This document shows, in pieces, positions 22,270-32,028 of a stretch of DNA of 64,000 bases. The notes under the pieces were generated by a model. It was not told the origin of the DNA and searched no databases. It saw nothing but the letters and a program-made list of their open reading frames with translations. The translations under genes were made by a program, and so were the position numbers. Numbering within the stretch: position 1 is the first letter of the stretch; each line of letters starts with the position of its first letter. Source of the DNA: Gnetum montanum (taxonomy: Eukaryota; Streptophyta; Gnetopsida; Gnetales; Gnetaceae); assembly GCA_015680685.1 (NCBI GenBank), contig MNCI01015561.1:911836-975835 (forward strand), read 5' to 3'.

Positions 22270-23410
22270 TATGTTCCTTTCATTTTATTGAAATGAAATG
22301 AGGCCTTATTATATCTGAAGACCCATAGGATCTATTGGACAGACATTACATTTTCATGAAAATAAAGATAGGCTCTACAAATTAACCATGCACCAATCTG
22401 GGCATCAAAAACAAATTGTACAGGTTTTTTGCTATAACATTATAATTTTGTCTCAAATGGGTATTCACAGCACAAGAAAGAAATACATGTAACTCATGTT
22501 TAAGGGTTCTTGATCTGCACAATTTACAAATATGCTTTTCTCAAGGGAGTTGAATCTATCTTTCACTTTCCATTCTAAGATGATGAGAACTTAAGTGAAG
22601 CATTTTAATACTTGATGGGAATAGCAGCTGAGAGATAGTGAGCTTCTACATCTAGTTTATTATATCTAATTTGGTGTAATTAAAATTGCCCCTTGACTTC
22701 CATATTAGACCATATTTGTGTTAAAACATTATGCTTGACTAGTTGGTGAATATGTTTAGGATTTTGTTGCATGTCCTTCCAAGAGGCATTCTATTTTCTC
22801 AACCATTGCATCCCCTAAAAATACCGACCACGGTCTCGCAAATCCTCAAGAACTACTTTAGAGAATTTGTCTTGCCTTGAGATATGCAAGCCATGAGTGT
22901 ATGCAATGAATTGACACAAGGCTTCTGCTTTTAAAGGTAATAAATTACATTTACATAATAATATTGAGTAAGGTGTTTGCATTTTTACCTTTAACTCATT
23001 GAGAAGAAGAATTTATTGCACTTTTTCAATATCTTTTTATAGTTTAGCACTAATTTGGGGTCCCTGAACATCACATTCATACAATACAGTGGAATAGATG
23101 ATGGTATGAAAATTTTGTTTTATTGACCTTCTAAGCCCAAAGTCCTAAATTTTTGCACTTGTTGTTGAAAGCATACAGAGCCTTGAAACCTCATTCTATT
23201 TTTTCTTTGATGCACTTCTGCCACGTGTAAGTGTTCCCTACCTTCATTTATTACTAGGATTGTTAATTTCAGCTTATTTACGCATAAATAAATTAGGGCA
23301 GGTCCTGGTTTATGCAAACACAAGCATTGTGAAACACCTCCTTGTTCAAACAACAAACTTAATGTTTGTGATTTCCCTTACGATGTGTTCCATGGTATGT
23401 TGTCAGTGTT
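22270..23410 (-). mobile_element. LINE ORF2 fragment (decayed)
   Basis: Read on the minus strand, the pieces YECDVQGPQISAKL, DIEKVQ, KVKMQTPYSILLCKCNLLPLKAEAL and KFSKVVLEDLRD appear in order. They recall the tail of non-LTR reverse transcriptases (the 'YGcEvWG...KiE.iQk.Fi...K.kmqTPy.iLL.E' segment). A later stretch near 22560-22620 (LSAAIPIKY) fits the next conserved part. Stops and frameshifts are frequent. It lies antisense in the proposed intron. Confidence 0.6.
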
Positions 23411-23924
23411 TTTGTAATATTTCTTTTGCACAGAATTAGAAGTTTGTTAAGAAGACAAACACACAGAATTGTAGCGATGAGATTTGGCTTATTAGAGAGA
23501 ATTTCAAACAGGCTTTGTTGATGCCATGCCTTAATTTCCTATATCATACTTGTTAATGGGCTGTGACACTTTGTGAAAGTTATCTTTGATGTATGCTATT
23601 AGTGGATGCCATCACCATTACATGGTGCATTGTGGCATGTTATCATGTCATGTTTGCAATATCTGACAGCCATTTTTATGTGGTCATTAAGAACTATATC
23701 TTGAGGTGGCCGTATTTCATTGTTGCTTACTTTTTTCAAACAATGGTTTGTTTTACCAATTGTGAAAACTCTCTGTTTGCTTAGCAACTTTTCTTTAATC
23801 ACTGCACTTTGTTTACATTAGCACATGCTTGAGCTTGGCATTATGAATGCAGAGTTTCAGTGAATTCATTACTCACAGTGGTTTATGTGGTTGTGTATTT
23901 GCATTGGTAGAGGGAATTTTTCAG

Positions 23925-23972
23925 GGCTGGCTTGGAGACTGCTGATGCTTTCAAAGATTGGATTTTGTAAAG
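23925..23972 (+). other. Possible alternative 5' UTR exon
   Basis: A 48-base stretch is flanked by a good acceptor (AATTTTTCAG) and donor (AAAG|GTAATA). Splice signals alone support it; it may be a chance match. Confidence 0.2.
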
Positions 23973-24540
23973 GTAATATTCAGCTTATTTGGTTGAGCAT
24001 TGTAACATGTGTTTGGATGCATAGCCTTTACTTTTACTCTAGGAATTGGTTTTCTTGATTGTGGCTTAATTTAGAGATATAAATTGGTGATGCATATGAT
24101 TTTGTCTTAGTGTTTGGTGGATGAACTAAATTTGGTTTTCTTTTTGTCTTTCATTCTTTTTTCTTGTTGGCCTAAGTTTGAAATCTTGGTGTCGTATTTG
24201 CTTGTGGTCTGCCGCATTTTGAAAAAAAATTCCAGTGTGTTAATGCTTGAAACCTTTCCAAGGGTTTACCTAAATATGTACTACAAAGATGAAGTCGAGG
24301 GTGTATGGTATCAAAACGTGCTATGATTTTGTAACTTGGGGCTTCTGTTTTTGCATTGCAATCAAGATTTCGGTTTGTCTTTAAACGGTTACTACAGAGT
24401 TCACACCTGATTTCTATTATGATATGTCATATATTTTGCTTTAACTGAAGTCTCTTGAAATTCTAAGCGTGTAAGAATAGTAAAGGCATGATTGTTCCTT
24501 TGTGTTGGATCATAGCGTTTGTTGTCTCAAACTTATTTCT

Positions 24541-25060
24541 TTTCTTGTGGGCATCTTTCCTTATTAGCATCAAAACATTTTTTGGGCTTTTAGTTTTCAA
24601 TATTGCATAGTTTCAGAACAGTGAGGTGTTAGTCTAGTGGTAAGGATCTTGGCCTTGTAACCTCAGGTTACAGGTTTGATTCTACCAAGTAGCATTGAGT
24701 TATAAATTTTTTAAAAATAAAAGTTCTGTAAAAGGAATTCCAAAACTTGTTTGATAGATCCAAGAGGTATCAGTGGATGTAAGTAAAAACTTCAGTTTCA
24801 GTGGACATTTTCTCTTATTGCCATCAAAGCATTTTTTTGGTCCCTTATTTTCAATATTGCATAATTTCAGAAGGTTTAGTTTCAAAACCATGAGGAAAGT
24901 CTAGTGGTAAGGGTCGTGGCCTTGTGACCCCAGTTCACAAGTTTGATTCTACTAAAGCTAAAAAATTCTGTAAAAGAATTCTGAAACTGGTTTGATGGAT
25001 CCAAGAGTTCTTGGTGGATGTAATTAAAATCTCAGTTTCAGTTTCAATTATTGGCTTGGG
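24541..25060 (+). repeat. Tandem duplication of about 260 bases carrying a SINE
   Basis: Unit one (24541-24803) and unit two (24804-25060) share the order 'cctTATTagCATCAAAaCATTTTTTgG', 'TTTTCAATATTGCATA', the tRNA-like head AGTCTAGTGGTAAGG...TTGATTCTAC, and 'TCTGTAAAAG...GGATCCAAGAG'. The tRNA-like head has A-box and B-box character and recalls plant Au-type SINEs. The copies differ at many sites, so the duplication is old. Confidence 0.7.
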
Positions 25061-25345
25061 AACTTTTATTTCAATCACCGTTCGTAATTTATATGTGAAG
25101 TCATTTTATCTCCTATGGTTTTTTTTATGGAAACGCTACCACGGGATTTTGCTTATTTGACAGTGTCGTATTTTGAGACCATCTTTCTCTCGTTTATCTT
25201 TAAATCAAAGAAAGAAGTTATAGCGAAACCTTAATTTTTAAGTTAGTGTGGTTTTTTGTTCAGGGTTGGCATTCTAAGAGAGTTTGGTTGAAGAATCATA
25301 TATCATTCGATCTTTTAGTTTTCCAGTACTTCGTTGCCTGACAAG

Positions 25346-26278
25346 ATGGGGGGTTGTTCTCCTTTTGTTATTGAGCCTAATGAAGGCAAGCGAGCTTGTG
25401 AAGAGTCTGGGCTTTCTGAAAGTGAGTATCTTGCTTCTTTGGTGAAACCTACTCAAATGTTGGCAAGGCCCCCCATCTCTAATTTTCGTGTTGGAGCTGT
25501 GGGGATTGGATCAAGTGGGCGGATATATAGGGGAGTTAACCTAGAATTCGAGGGTCTTCCTCTGTGTAATTCTGTTCATGCTGAACAGTTCTTGGTAGCC
25601 AATGCTGCACAACACGGAGAGTATAAGTTAAAATTCATTGCAGTGTCGGCAGCTCCATGTGGACATTGTAGACAATTTCTGCAGGAAGTTTGCGGTGCCA
25701 TTGAGTTGAACTTATTGATTGCTGATAAGCATGCAGAAACCCAGCTTCTCTCATATTTTCTCCCTCACAGATTTGGTCCAGATGATTTGGCTGAGACCAC
25801 ACCTCTTGTTTTTGAAACTCACAACAATGGCCTAGTTCTCCAACAGATGAGCATTCCTTCGTCGGATCCCACTCTGGACCTTTGCAACGGTGAAGAAGTT
25901 GAAATGGATAGTGGTATTTATCGTTATACAAGTACAGAGATCCTGGGAAGGCTCAGAGAAGCAGCTTATGAAGCTGCAAATATGGCACATGCTCCCTACA
26001 GTAAGTGTCCTTCAGGAGTAGCTTTTTTCACTAATAAAAGCAAGATTTTTAGTGGATTTTATATCGAGTCAGCAGCATACAATCCAAGTCTCTCTCCGCT
26101 TCAAGCAGCAATCGTTTCATTTATTTGTCAAGGTAGTGGAAATTATAATGATCTTGTACATGCGGTGTTGGTAGAGAAGGAATCGGCCATTGTGCAACAA
26201 AGTGACACCGTCAGGTTGGCTTTGCAAAAGATTGCCCCAAAATGTTCCTTCCATCTGTTTCACTGCCAATCAAAATGA
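25346..26278 (+). CDS. CDA1: Cytidine deaminase (plant CDA1 type)
   Basis: The enzyme hydrolyses cytidine and deoxycytidine to uridine and deoxyuridine in pyrimidine salvage; the plant enzyme is cytosolic. The 310-residue protein is of normal length for plant CDA. The N-terminal catalytic domain carries LARPPISNFRVGAVG (39-53), the ribose-binding N65 and E67 in GVNLEF, the zinc and proton-shuttle motif H78-A79-E80, and PCGHC with zinc ligands C105 and C108. The C-terminal domain (about 195-310, AHAPYSKCPSGVAF) keeps the fold but has no HAE, as in the two-domain homodimeric class. The ATG at 25346 is chosen because an upstream in-frame TAG (near 25316) shuts the frame and the next homologous residues start right after it. 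The CDS has no intron and no defects. Confidence 0.95.
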   Translation: MGGCSPFVIEPNEGKRACEESGLSESEYLASLVKPTQMLARPPISNFRVGAVGIGSSGRIYRGVNLEFEGLPLCNSVHAEQFLVANAAQHGEYKLKFIAVSAAPCGHCRQFLQEVCGAIELNLLIADKHAETQLLSYFLPHRFGPDDLAETTPLVFETHNNGLVLQQMSIPSSDPTLDLCNGEEVEMDSGIYRYTSTEILGRLREAAYEAANMAHAPYSKCPSGVAFFTNKSKIFSGFYIESAAYNPSLSPLQAAIVSFICQGSGNYNDLVHAVLVEKESAIVQQSDTVRLALQKIAPKCSFHLFHCQSK

Positions 26279-26444
26279 GTTGTTCGGACATGTGTGGTGT
26301 TCCATGCTCTCTTCGTGGCCTACCAGTTTCTCCAGTTGAACACATTCTGCATGATGTATGTCCAACATTGTAAATATTGAAAATTCTATTTGTATATCGA
26401 ACTATTCCAGGTTCAATTTTAGCATTCAGAAGCATGGCCAACAG

Positions 26445-26450
26445 AATAAA
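26445..26450 (+). terminator. Polyadenylation signal of the deaminase gene
   Basis: AATAAA lies 167 bases after the stop codon in an AT-rich context, a usual distance for a plant 3' UTR. Confidence 0.55.
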
Positions 26451-26479
26451 ATATTCAACCTGATTTTACTATAGAAATG

Positions 26480-27470
26480 CTGTCACTTGCACTGAAAATA
26501 GAAGAAGCTGCAAGGCGACTCATGGCGGAGGGCAGCTGGTGCAATTCACAAAGGTATATTTGTAATTGTAATTTGAATGAAACAGATTTTCATCAACTCA
26601 CGTATGTATGGAACGATCGAAAGACTGTTACGCAACAAATGGCCCATGTACACGCATAAGGATGCATTCTATGATAATTGTCTAACTGAAGTTCTCTGTT
26701 TAGATGGTTTCAAAGGGGGACCCAAGTTTGTCCTTTTGTAAACACCTTGAACATGAATAGAATCTTGATATTTGTTTCGTCTCACAGGTAAATTCCTTTC
26801 CTGTTGAAGATTATTATCCAACACCAATGATGGTAAATATGTTGGATGACTTATTTATTTAGTTATTGGGAAGCCTATCATGTTAATTTAGCTAGCTTTG
26901 GCTTAAATGCTAGAACTTGGTTGTGATATGTGGGGGGTGGGGGTGGGTGGGTGTGGGATAAAATTTCTGCTAAACCGATTAACTGAACCGAACTGGTATT
27001 TTTGTGTAGGGTTTGAGTATTTAAATTGATTATATGTAAACCGATAAACCGATCCAAACGAATTACATATATATGGCACCTACCGTTCACCGTATAACAT
27101 AAAATAAGTTCAATCCCTCTTATTTACTGCAAATAACCCAAATCAAATCTTGCCCATCAATTGAAGATCTAACTTTTTATTATTTGTCATTCATCAAATG
27201 TTTAATTTTTTTTTCATTTTTTATCCATTAAGCAAAAATCCTAGGGTTTAGTTTTTTCATGCTTCACTTTTTTCAACTGTACATGTTGCCAACTTATTGT
27301 ACTAGTTTTTTTTCAGAAAATTTTGGCCTGTTCTTGACTCTCTTATCTCTATGTTGTGGCTGGTAATTGTGGCATCAATGATTAGGTTGGCAACGTTTTT
27401 TTCTTGAAGACGTTGCTGAAAAGCAACATCTTTTAGAATTTGAAGAGAGGTCATAGTTATGCTCTTGTTG
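26480..27470. other. Intergenic, no gene seen
   Basis: Short frames only. A G-rich run (GGGGGGTGGGGGTGGGTGGG) lies at 26931-26951 and an 'aaccgataaaccgat' motif cluster at 26972-27055. Nothing else stands out. Confidence 0.5.
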
Positions 27471-27474
27471 GAAA

Positions 27475-27622
27475 ATAATTGCCCACTGAAGTTACAAAAA
27501 ATAATTGCCCACTGAAGTTACAAATAGAGTAGATAATTGCCCACTGAAGTTACAAAAAATAATTGCCCACTGAAGTTACAAATAGAGTAGATAATTGCCC
27601 ACTGAAGTTACAAATAGAGTAG
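27475..27622. repeat. Tandem repeat with two unit lengths (A-B-A-B-B)
   Basis: Five copies of ATAATTGCCCACTGAAGTTA follow one another. Unit A continues CAAAAA (26 bases) and unit B continues CAAATAGAGTAG (32 bases). The order is A-B-A-B-B and the copies are identical, which means recent expansion. Confidence 0.95.
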
Positions 27623-27673
27623 ATAACTTCTTGGTGTTGAGGATAGCACCATAAGCACTGCCATATGTACCTA

Positions 27674-27868
27674 CAATGAACATAGTTAACAACATACATT
27701 GGTAAAAGTAAAGATAAACATAACATAACATTGTCTCTTGTTAATCTTACAATGAACATGGTTAACCATATGCATTGGTAGAAGTAAAGCCAAACAAAAT
27801 GAACATAGTTAACAATACACATTGGTAGAAGTAAAGCCAAACAAAATATAACATTGTCTCTTGTCAAG
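27674..27868. repeat. Three-copy imperfect repeat
   Basis: Three diverged copies of AATGAACATAGTTAACA...ACATTGGTAGAAGTAAAG. Copies one and three are followed by ATAACATTGTCTCTTGT; copy two lacks this tail. It is distinct from the neighbouring array at 27475. Confidence 0.85.
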
Positions 27869-28387
27869 TCTCATGACAGCAAAAGAATTGAATTGTATTG
27901 ATTTGCACAAAGAAAGGAGATATGAGAACAACTCTTTTGAAACTATGATAATTTTTACTAGTTTTTCTTAAAAGAAAAAGGAGCTTGATCATAGCTCTTC
28001 CGAAGTAATGGTAAGTTTTGTTGGGTTTTTTCTTAAAACTTGTACCCTTGAGATTAATTTACACTAGTAAAGGTAAAATTAGGCCTACATTTAAGAAGTT
28101 GGGGAAGGGGTGTTGGACCTAAAAAATAATCTTAATAAAATTGAAAAATAAAAAAGTTCCTAAAATAAGTAGATTCATTTGATGTCATGCTTTCACCATT
28201 GCTATGCAATGTTGTTTGAAAAAAATAAACACTACATTGACAAGTACTACCATTAACTATTGGTTGTTGATAAGCTAAGCACTGCCATTAACTATTGGGT
28301 GTTGATAAGCTATGAGTAGTTTCAAATGCTCAACCATCCAAACCTACAAAGGTATATGTATTCCATGAAAGAATTAGGTTATATACC
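27869..28387. other. Intergenic, no gene seen
   Basis: An AT-rich stretch with no supported frame. A short duplication (CACTGCCATTAACTATTGGGTGTTGATAAGCTA-like, 28250-28310) is the only structure noted. Confidence 0.5.
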
Positions 28388-29426
28388 TGATGAGACGCGA
28401 CCTGCATGTGCCGTGATATCGCGTCTTTCCCTGCGATATCGCGTACGTGATATCGCGGTCCGCCGCCATATCTATAAATAAGAGGCGGCACTCTTTTCAT
28501 TTCCCAATCCTGGCTAGAAGTAGCGAAGCTCTGGCAGATTGATCACTCCAGAGTTAGAATTTTTCCCATGTGCCCGCAGTAGGAGTCCTAGAGTGAACGG
28601 CTCTTTATTCGAGCAGCTTGTAACCTGAACCCAAGTTGTGTACGGCAATAAAGACGAACTTGTTTGGATAAACCTTGCAGCACGTGGTTTCATTTATTGC
28701 TTTATTTCCTGCTTTCCTAGTGCGTTCAAGTACGACTTGATTACGAGCGTCTACGGACGTGTACGGCTAGTCAAGGAATCGGCTGCTTGACGCAATGCAT
28801 GAGTACGACTCAATTACGAGCATTGGATGCTTGGTAACCCAGTAGCGTATTCCAGGATTCTGCGCTTGGTAACTCCCGGGTCTGATGTGTACGGCTAGTT
28901 GAGGAATCGGCTGCTCATTGCTAGGCTAGATCGTGTGATAAGTACGACTTAGTTACGAGCACCCACGGGTGTGTACGGCTGGCTAAGGAATCGGCTGCTT
29001 ATCACACGTAGGCTAAATAGGTGCCTCAGTACGACCACTTCGAGCACTTGCGTTACGTGTGGCGATCCCAGTAACGATTAGCGTTTGGTAAGCTGCAGTT
29101 GCATAGTTCAGGGTGTGTCCGGTAAGTGGGAACGGATGCTGACGCTAGTTAATTTAGACTTAGATCTTAGTTAGAGTTAGTTTAGTTTTCTCAACCCTTT
29201 CTCCTGGTAGCATAGAAGATAAGCCAAAAATACCAAAAAAATCACATACCTCAGACTTGCTTAACCATACACCGTGACACTTACAAGCAAGCCTGGGAAG
29301 ACAACGAACGATTAACCCCAAGTGTTTCTTGTGGTGTTAAGGCATTTAGTCTGCGGAGTTCGACCGGATCCCGCGTGCACGCTCGTATTCGTATGGTTGA
29401 GTGTAGGGATACCTCGCCACTCATCA
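28388..29426 (+). mobile_element. Solo LTR, family B, with target-site duplication ATACC
   Basis: It runs from TGATGAGACGCGACC to CTCGCCACTCATCA (1039 bases) with ATACC on both sides (28383-28387 and 29427-29431). U3 has a GATATCGCG palindrome cluster (28416-28460) just ahead of the TATA box CTATAAATAAGAG (28471). The U5 side holds three copies of GTGTACGGCTAG...AATCGGCTGCT, at 28759, 28887 and 28971. The copy at 63483 is of the same family. Confidence 0.95.
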
Positions 29427-29431
29427 ATACC

Positions 29432-31840
29432 TATTACAATGCAATAAGATTGCAAGTTGCTCTCTTCCCAACCCTATTTGTGCTTGTCATGTAATGTTCC
29501 CTATTGCAAGTATTAAAAAGTGTTATGAAGATAAAATTTAATCCTAATTAACTACTAGTACATGGAAAATAAAATGTTTAATTGTGATGAGAATCTCCCT
29601 CATAGCCCACCATCACACTCTTATATATAGATTAACTATGGGGTGAACCAAGTTATGATTTTCATGGATATGCATTGCGCATATATATATATATATATAT
29701 ATGACAAAATTAACTATGTCAATGCACATGTGTCCACTTCATCTTGTTTCTTCCCATTCTCATTCTCGATTTTAATGTTTTTTTTTATGGATTGATTTTT
29801 TTATCCTCTACTTCATGTTGTTTTTTTCCTATCCTCAACTTTAACATAGTTTCTACTCTTCCCAACTTCTTTTTGTTTAGTACCTAAAATATGCATTAAA
29901 CAAATGTTACTCATGATGACCATAATTGTAAGATTTAGGAAAATTATAATATATAATTAGTTGCATGTAAGTTTTTCCACCTCTTGCAATACCAATCTAG
30001 TTTTACAGTTAAGAAGATTGATTTTGTAAGGGGAGTATTGGAACTTGAAATCAGTGAAACATAGGTACATTCCAAGGTTTATAGAAGTTAACACTAAGTT
30101 AGCACCTCCTTATTGATTTTATATGCTTAATGAGACTAAGAAAACTAACAAATTATAGCCTAGCTTTTTAAAAAACAACAACAAAAAAAATAAATAGATT
30201 GACAAAATAGAGAGCTTTAGAATATTTTTTAGATTGGGCATCAAAATCTGAAGTCCAATTACAAATGATCAATATTACATGCTTATGTATAAATAAGCTT
30301 ATATTTAAGACACGTTACATTGAAGCATTACTTAACTCAACAAATACAAGAATAATACGTAACATGAATATTATACTTCGACCTACCATCATTTGGTTGT
30401 GAAAGAAAACCCCCATTATAAAGTAGGTAACCTAAAATTTGAATGAACACGTATTGTAATTTAAAATCTACAGCCAATGACTCATGTACCTTGTCAAAAA
30501 GAATAGAATTGGATATCTTATTAATGAGAGAAATAAATAGCCCAACAAAATAGAGAACTGTAGAAATTTCTTTAGATTGGACATTAAAATTTGAAGTCCA
30601 ATTACAAATAATCAACACTACATGCTTATGTACAAATAACCCTATATTCAAGGCACATTGCATCATTGAAGCATTACTTAGCTCAACGAATACAAGAATA
30701 GTAACTAACATGAATATTGTACTTTTGTATTACATCATTTGGTTGTGAAGCAAAATGCTTATTGTGAGGTAGGTAACCTAAAATTCCTTTTAACATTGTC
30801 AAACAAATCCTTTGTGATTTCCTAGACATAATAAAAATGTTTAGTTTGCAATTTCCATTAATAAATTTAAGATGAATACAAGAAACTAGGGTAAATTTAT
30901 TTTTTTTTGGAAAAACTAATTCCATCCAAGAAATCCTTCTCTCTCCGTAAAAGAATCATAAGCACAATAGTTTATTGACTTAGTTGTAAATTTAAATTTA
31001 AGCATTCACAAACACATCAACGCTGTAATCGAGGTGTTAGTTTGAGCTGCTGTAATACCATAATTGCATGTGACTGTAACATCGATATACCTTGTGAAAA
31101 ATGTACCTGCGATACTACTTGTGACTTGGCCACTTGGGTGACCCCACCCCATACGCTTAAAAAAACCTGTGCGTGGCAATGTGGAGTTGCCTTCAGTATA
31201 ATTGTTTTCTTATTATTATTATAATAAATGATGGAAGGATACGAATAAACTAATTGACGGAATAAATAAGAGATAAAATTTGGAAAGAGCTGATTGCTTC
31301 GAATTTAATCAAGTTGACACCCTTGTGATTACACCTTTGATGTTCACTAACGAAAACAGAATGCAGCTTTTAATTTTCATGTAAATGTTTTTGCATCAAA
31401 TCTTACCAGAAGTTAATGTGCCTTTATAAATTTCCAGTATGCATTTCGCGAAAAAGAAGTAGGTAGCCGACTTCATTTTCTTTTGTTGAGACAAAGGCGG
31501 CATAATGATGAAAAAGAGTTTAAACGCTTTTTCTTTTTTAAATTAAAGAGCCGTTGACGACTATTAGGTTGGGAATGTGATAACAAATCCACCATAAAAT
31601 TCCTACTCAAGGCACAAAGTAAATTATAATAACACTTGCCGTATCCGGATAATTTGGATAATGCAAGGATGACGTATTAGAGAGGCAGAATAACATTGCC
31701 GTCATGGTCTTTGTACACTTATCCAGGTCGGTCACAAAGACAAAGCAGCTCCTCCTCGCCAAAAATCCAAATTCCTTAATAATGTCTTTCACGGGATGAA
31801 CCTCTGAAAATGGCCCTCCAGCGCAGCAGCGGCAGCAACC
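29432..31840. other. Intergenic with simple and direct repeats
   Basis: There is an (AT)11 run at 29681-29702 and a long direct repeat at 30198-30783 (listed separately). A cysteine-rich open frame near 31042 lacks an ATG. No gene is supported. Confidence 0.5.
30198..30783. repeat. Direct repeat, period about 345 bases
   Basis: Copy one (about 30198-30437) and copy two (about 30540-30783) share ACAAAATAGAGA, GAAGTCCAATTACAAAT, ATTACTTA-CTCAAC-AATACAAGAATA, CATTTGGTTGTGAA and GTAGGTAACCTAAAATT in the same order. The 100 bases between them are not repeated. No terminal inverted repeat or coding capacity was recognised. Confidence 0.8.
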
Positions 31841-31849
31841 AACCAAATT

Positions 31850-32028
31850 TATATTTCAAAATTGGCACAAACACGCAGAATCTTGTGCAACTACGATACA
31901 TGTTGGAGCAGATCACCTACACAGCGGTTGCAATCCTTCATCTTCCTTCCTTCCTTCCTTCCATCTTCACGTCGCTGCCAAGCTCCGCTTGTACAGCTGC
32001 ATACATTTCCTCGTAATATCCCGCAGAT
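31850..32028 (+). promoter_or_regulatory. Likely core promoter and 5' UTR of the pyruvate kinase gene
   Basis: A TATATTT motif at 31850-31856 lies 172 bases before the ATG. A pyrimidine run made of TTCC repeats (31941-31962) follows, typical of plant 5' UTRs. The transcription start is not fixed. Confidence 0.3.

Larger units (their letters stand above)
21184..25263 (+). other. Proposed 4 kb intron in the deaminase 5' UTR
   Basis: It has GT-AG ends (GTATGT and TTGTTCAG). It holds a minus-strand LINE fragment (22270-23410) and a tandem duplication with SINEs (24541-25060). A possible small exon lies at 23925-23972 (acceptor TTTTTCAG, donor AAAG|GTAATA). The stretch 21184-22260 shows nothing but T-rich intron-like sequence. 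Confidence 0.4.

Noticed and set aside
24618-24690. tRNA-like stretch as a working tRNA gene
   Set aside because: A-box and B-box resemblance only; no acceptor stem pairing and a SINE-like tail follows, and the same unit is repeated at 24895.
25635-25931. 98-codon antisense frame within the deaminase CDS
   Set aside because: Opposite a conserved coding exon; no independent support.
27475-27622. CRISPR-like array
   Set aside because: The repeat units are directly adjacent with no unique spacers, and the sequence is plant nuclear DNA.
31042-31224. Cysteine-rich 60-residue frame with a hydrophobic end
   Set aside because: It begins with TTG and has no ATG in frame; no signal peptide at the start and no support from context.
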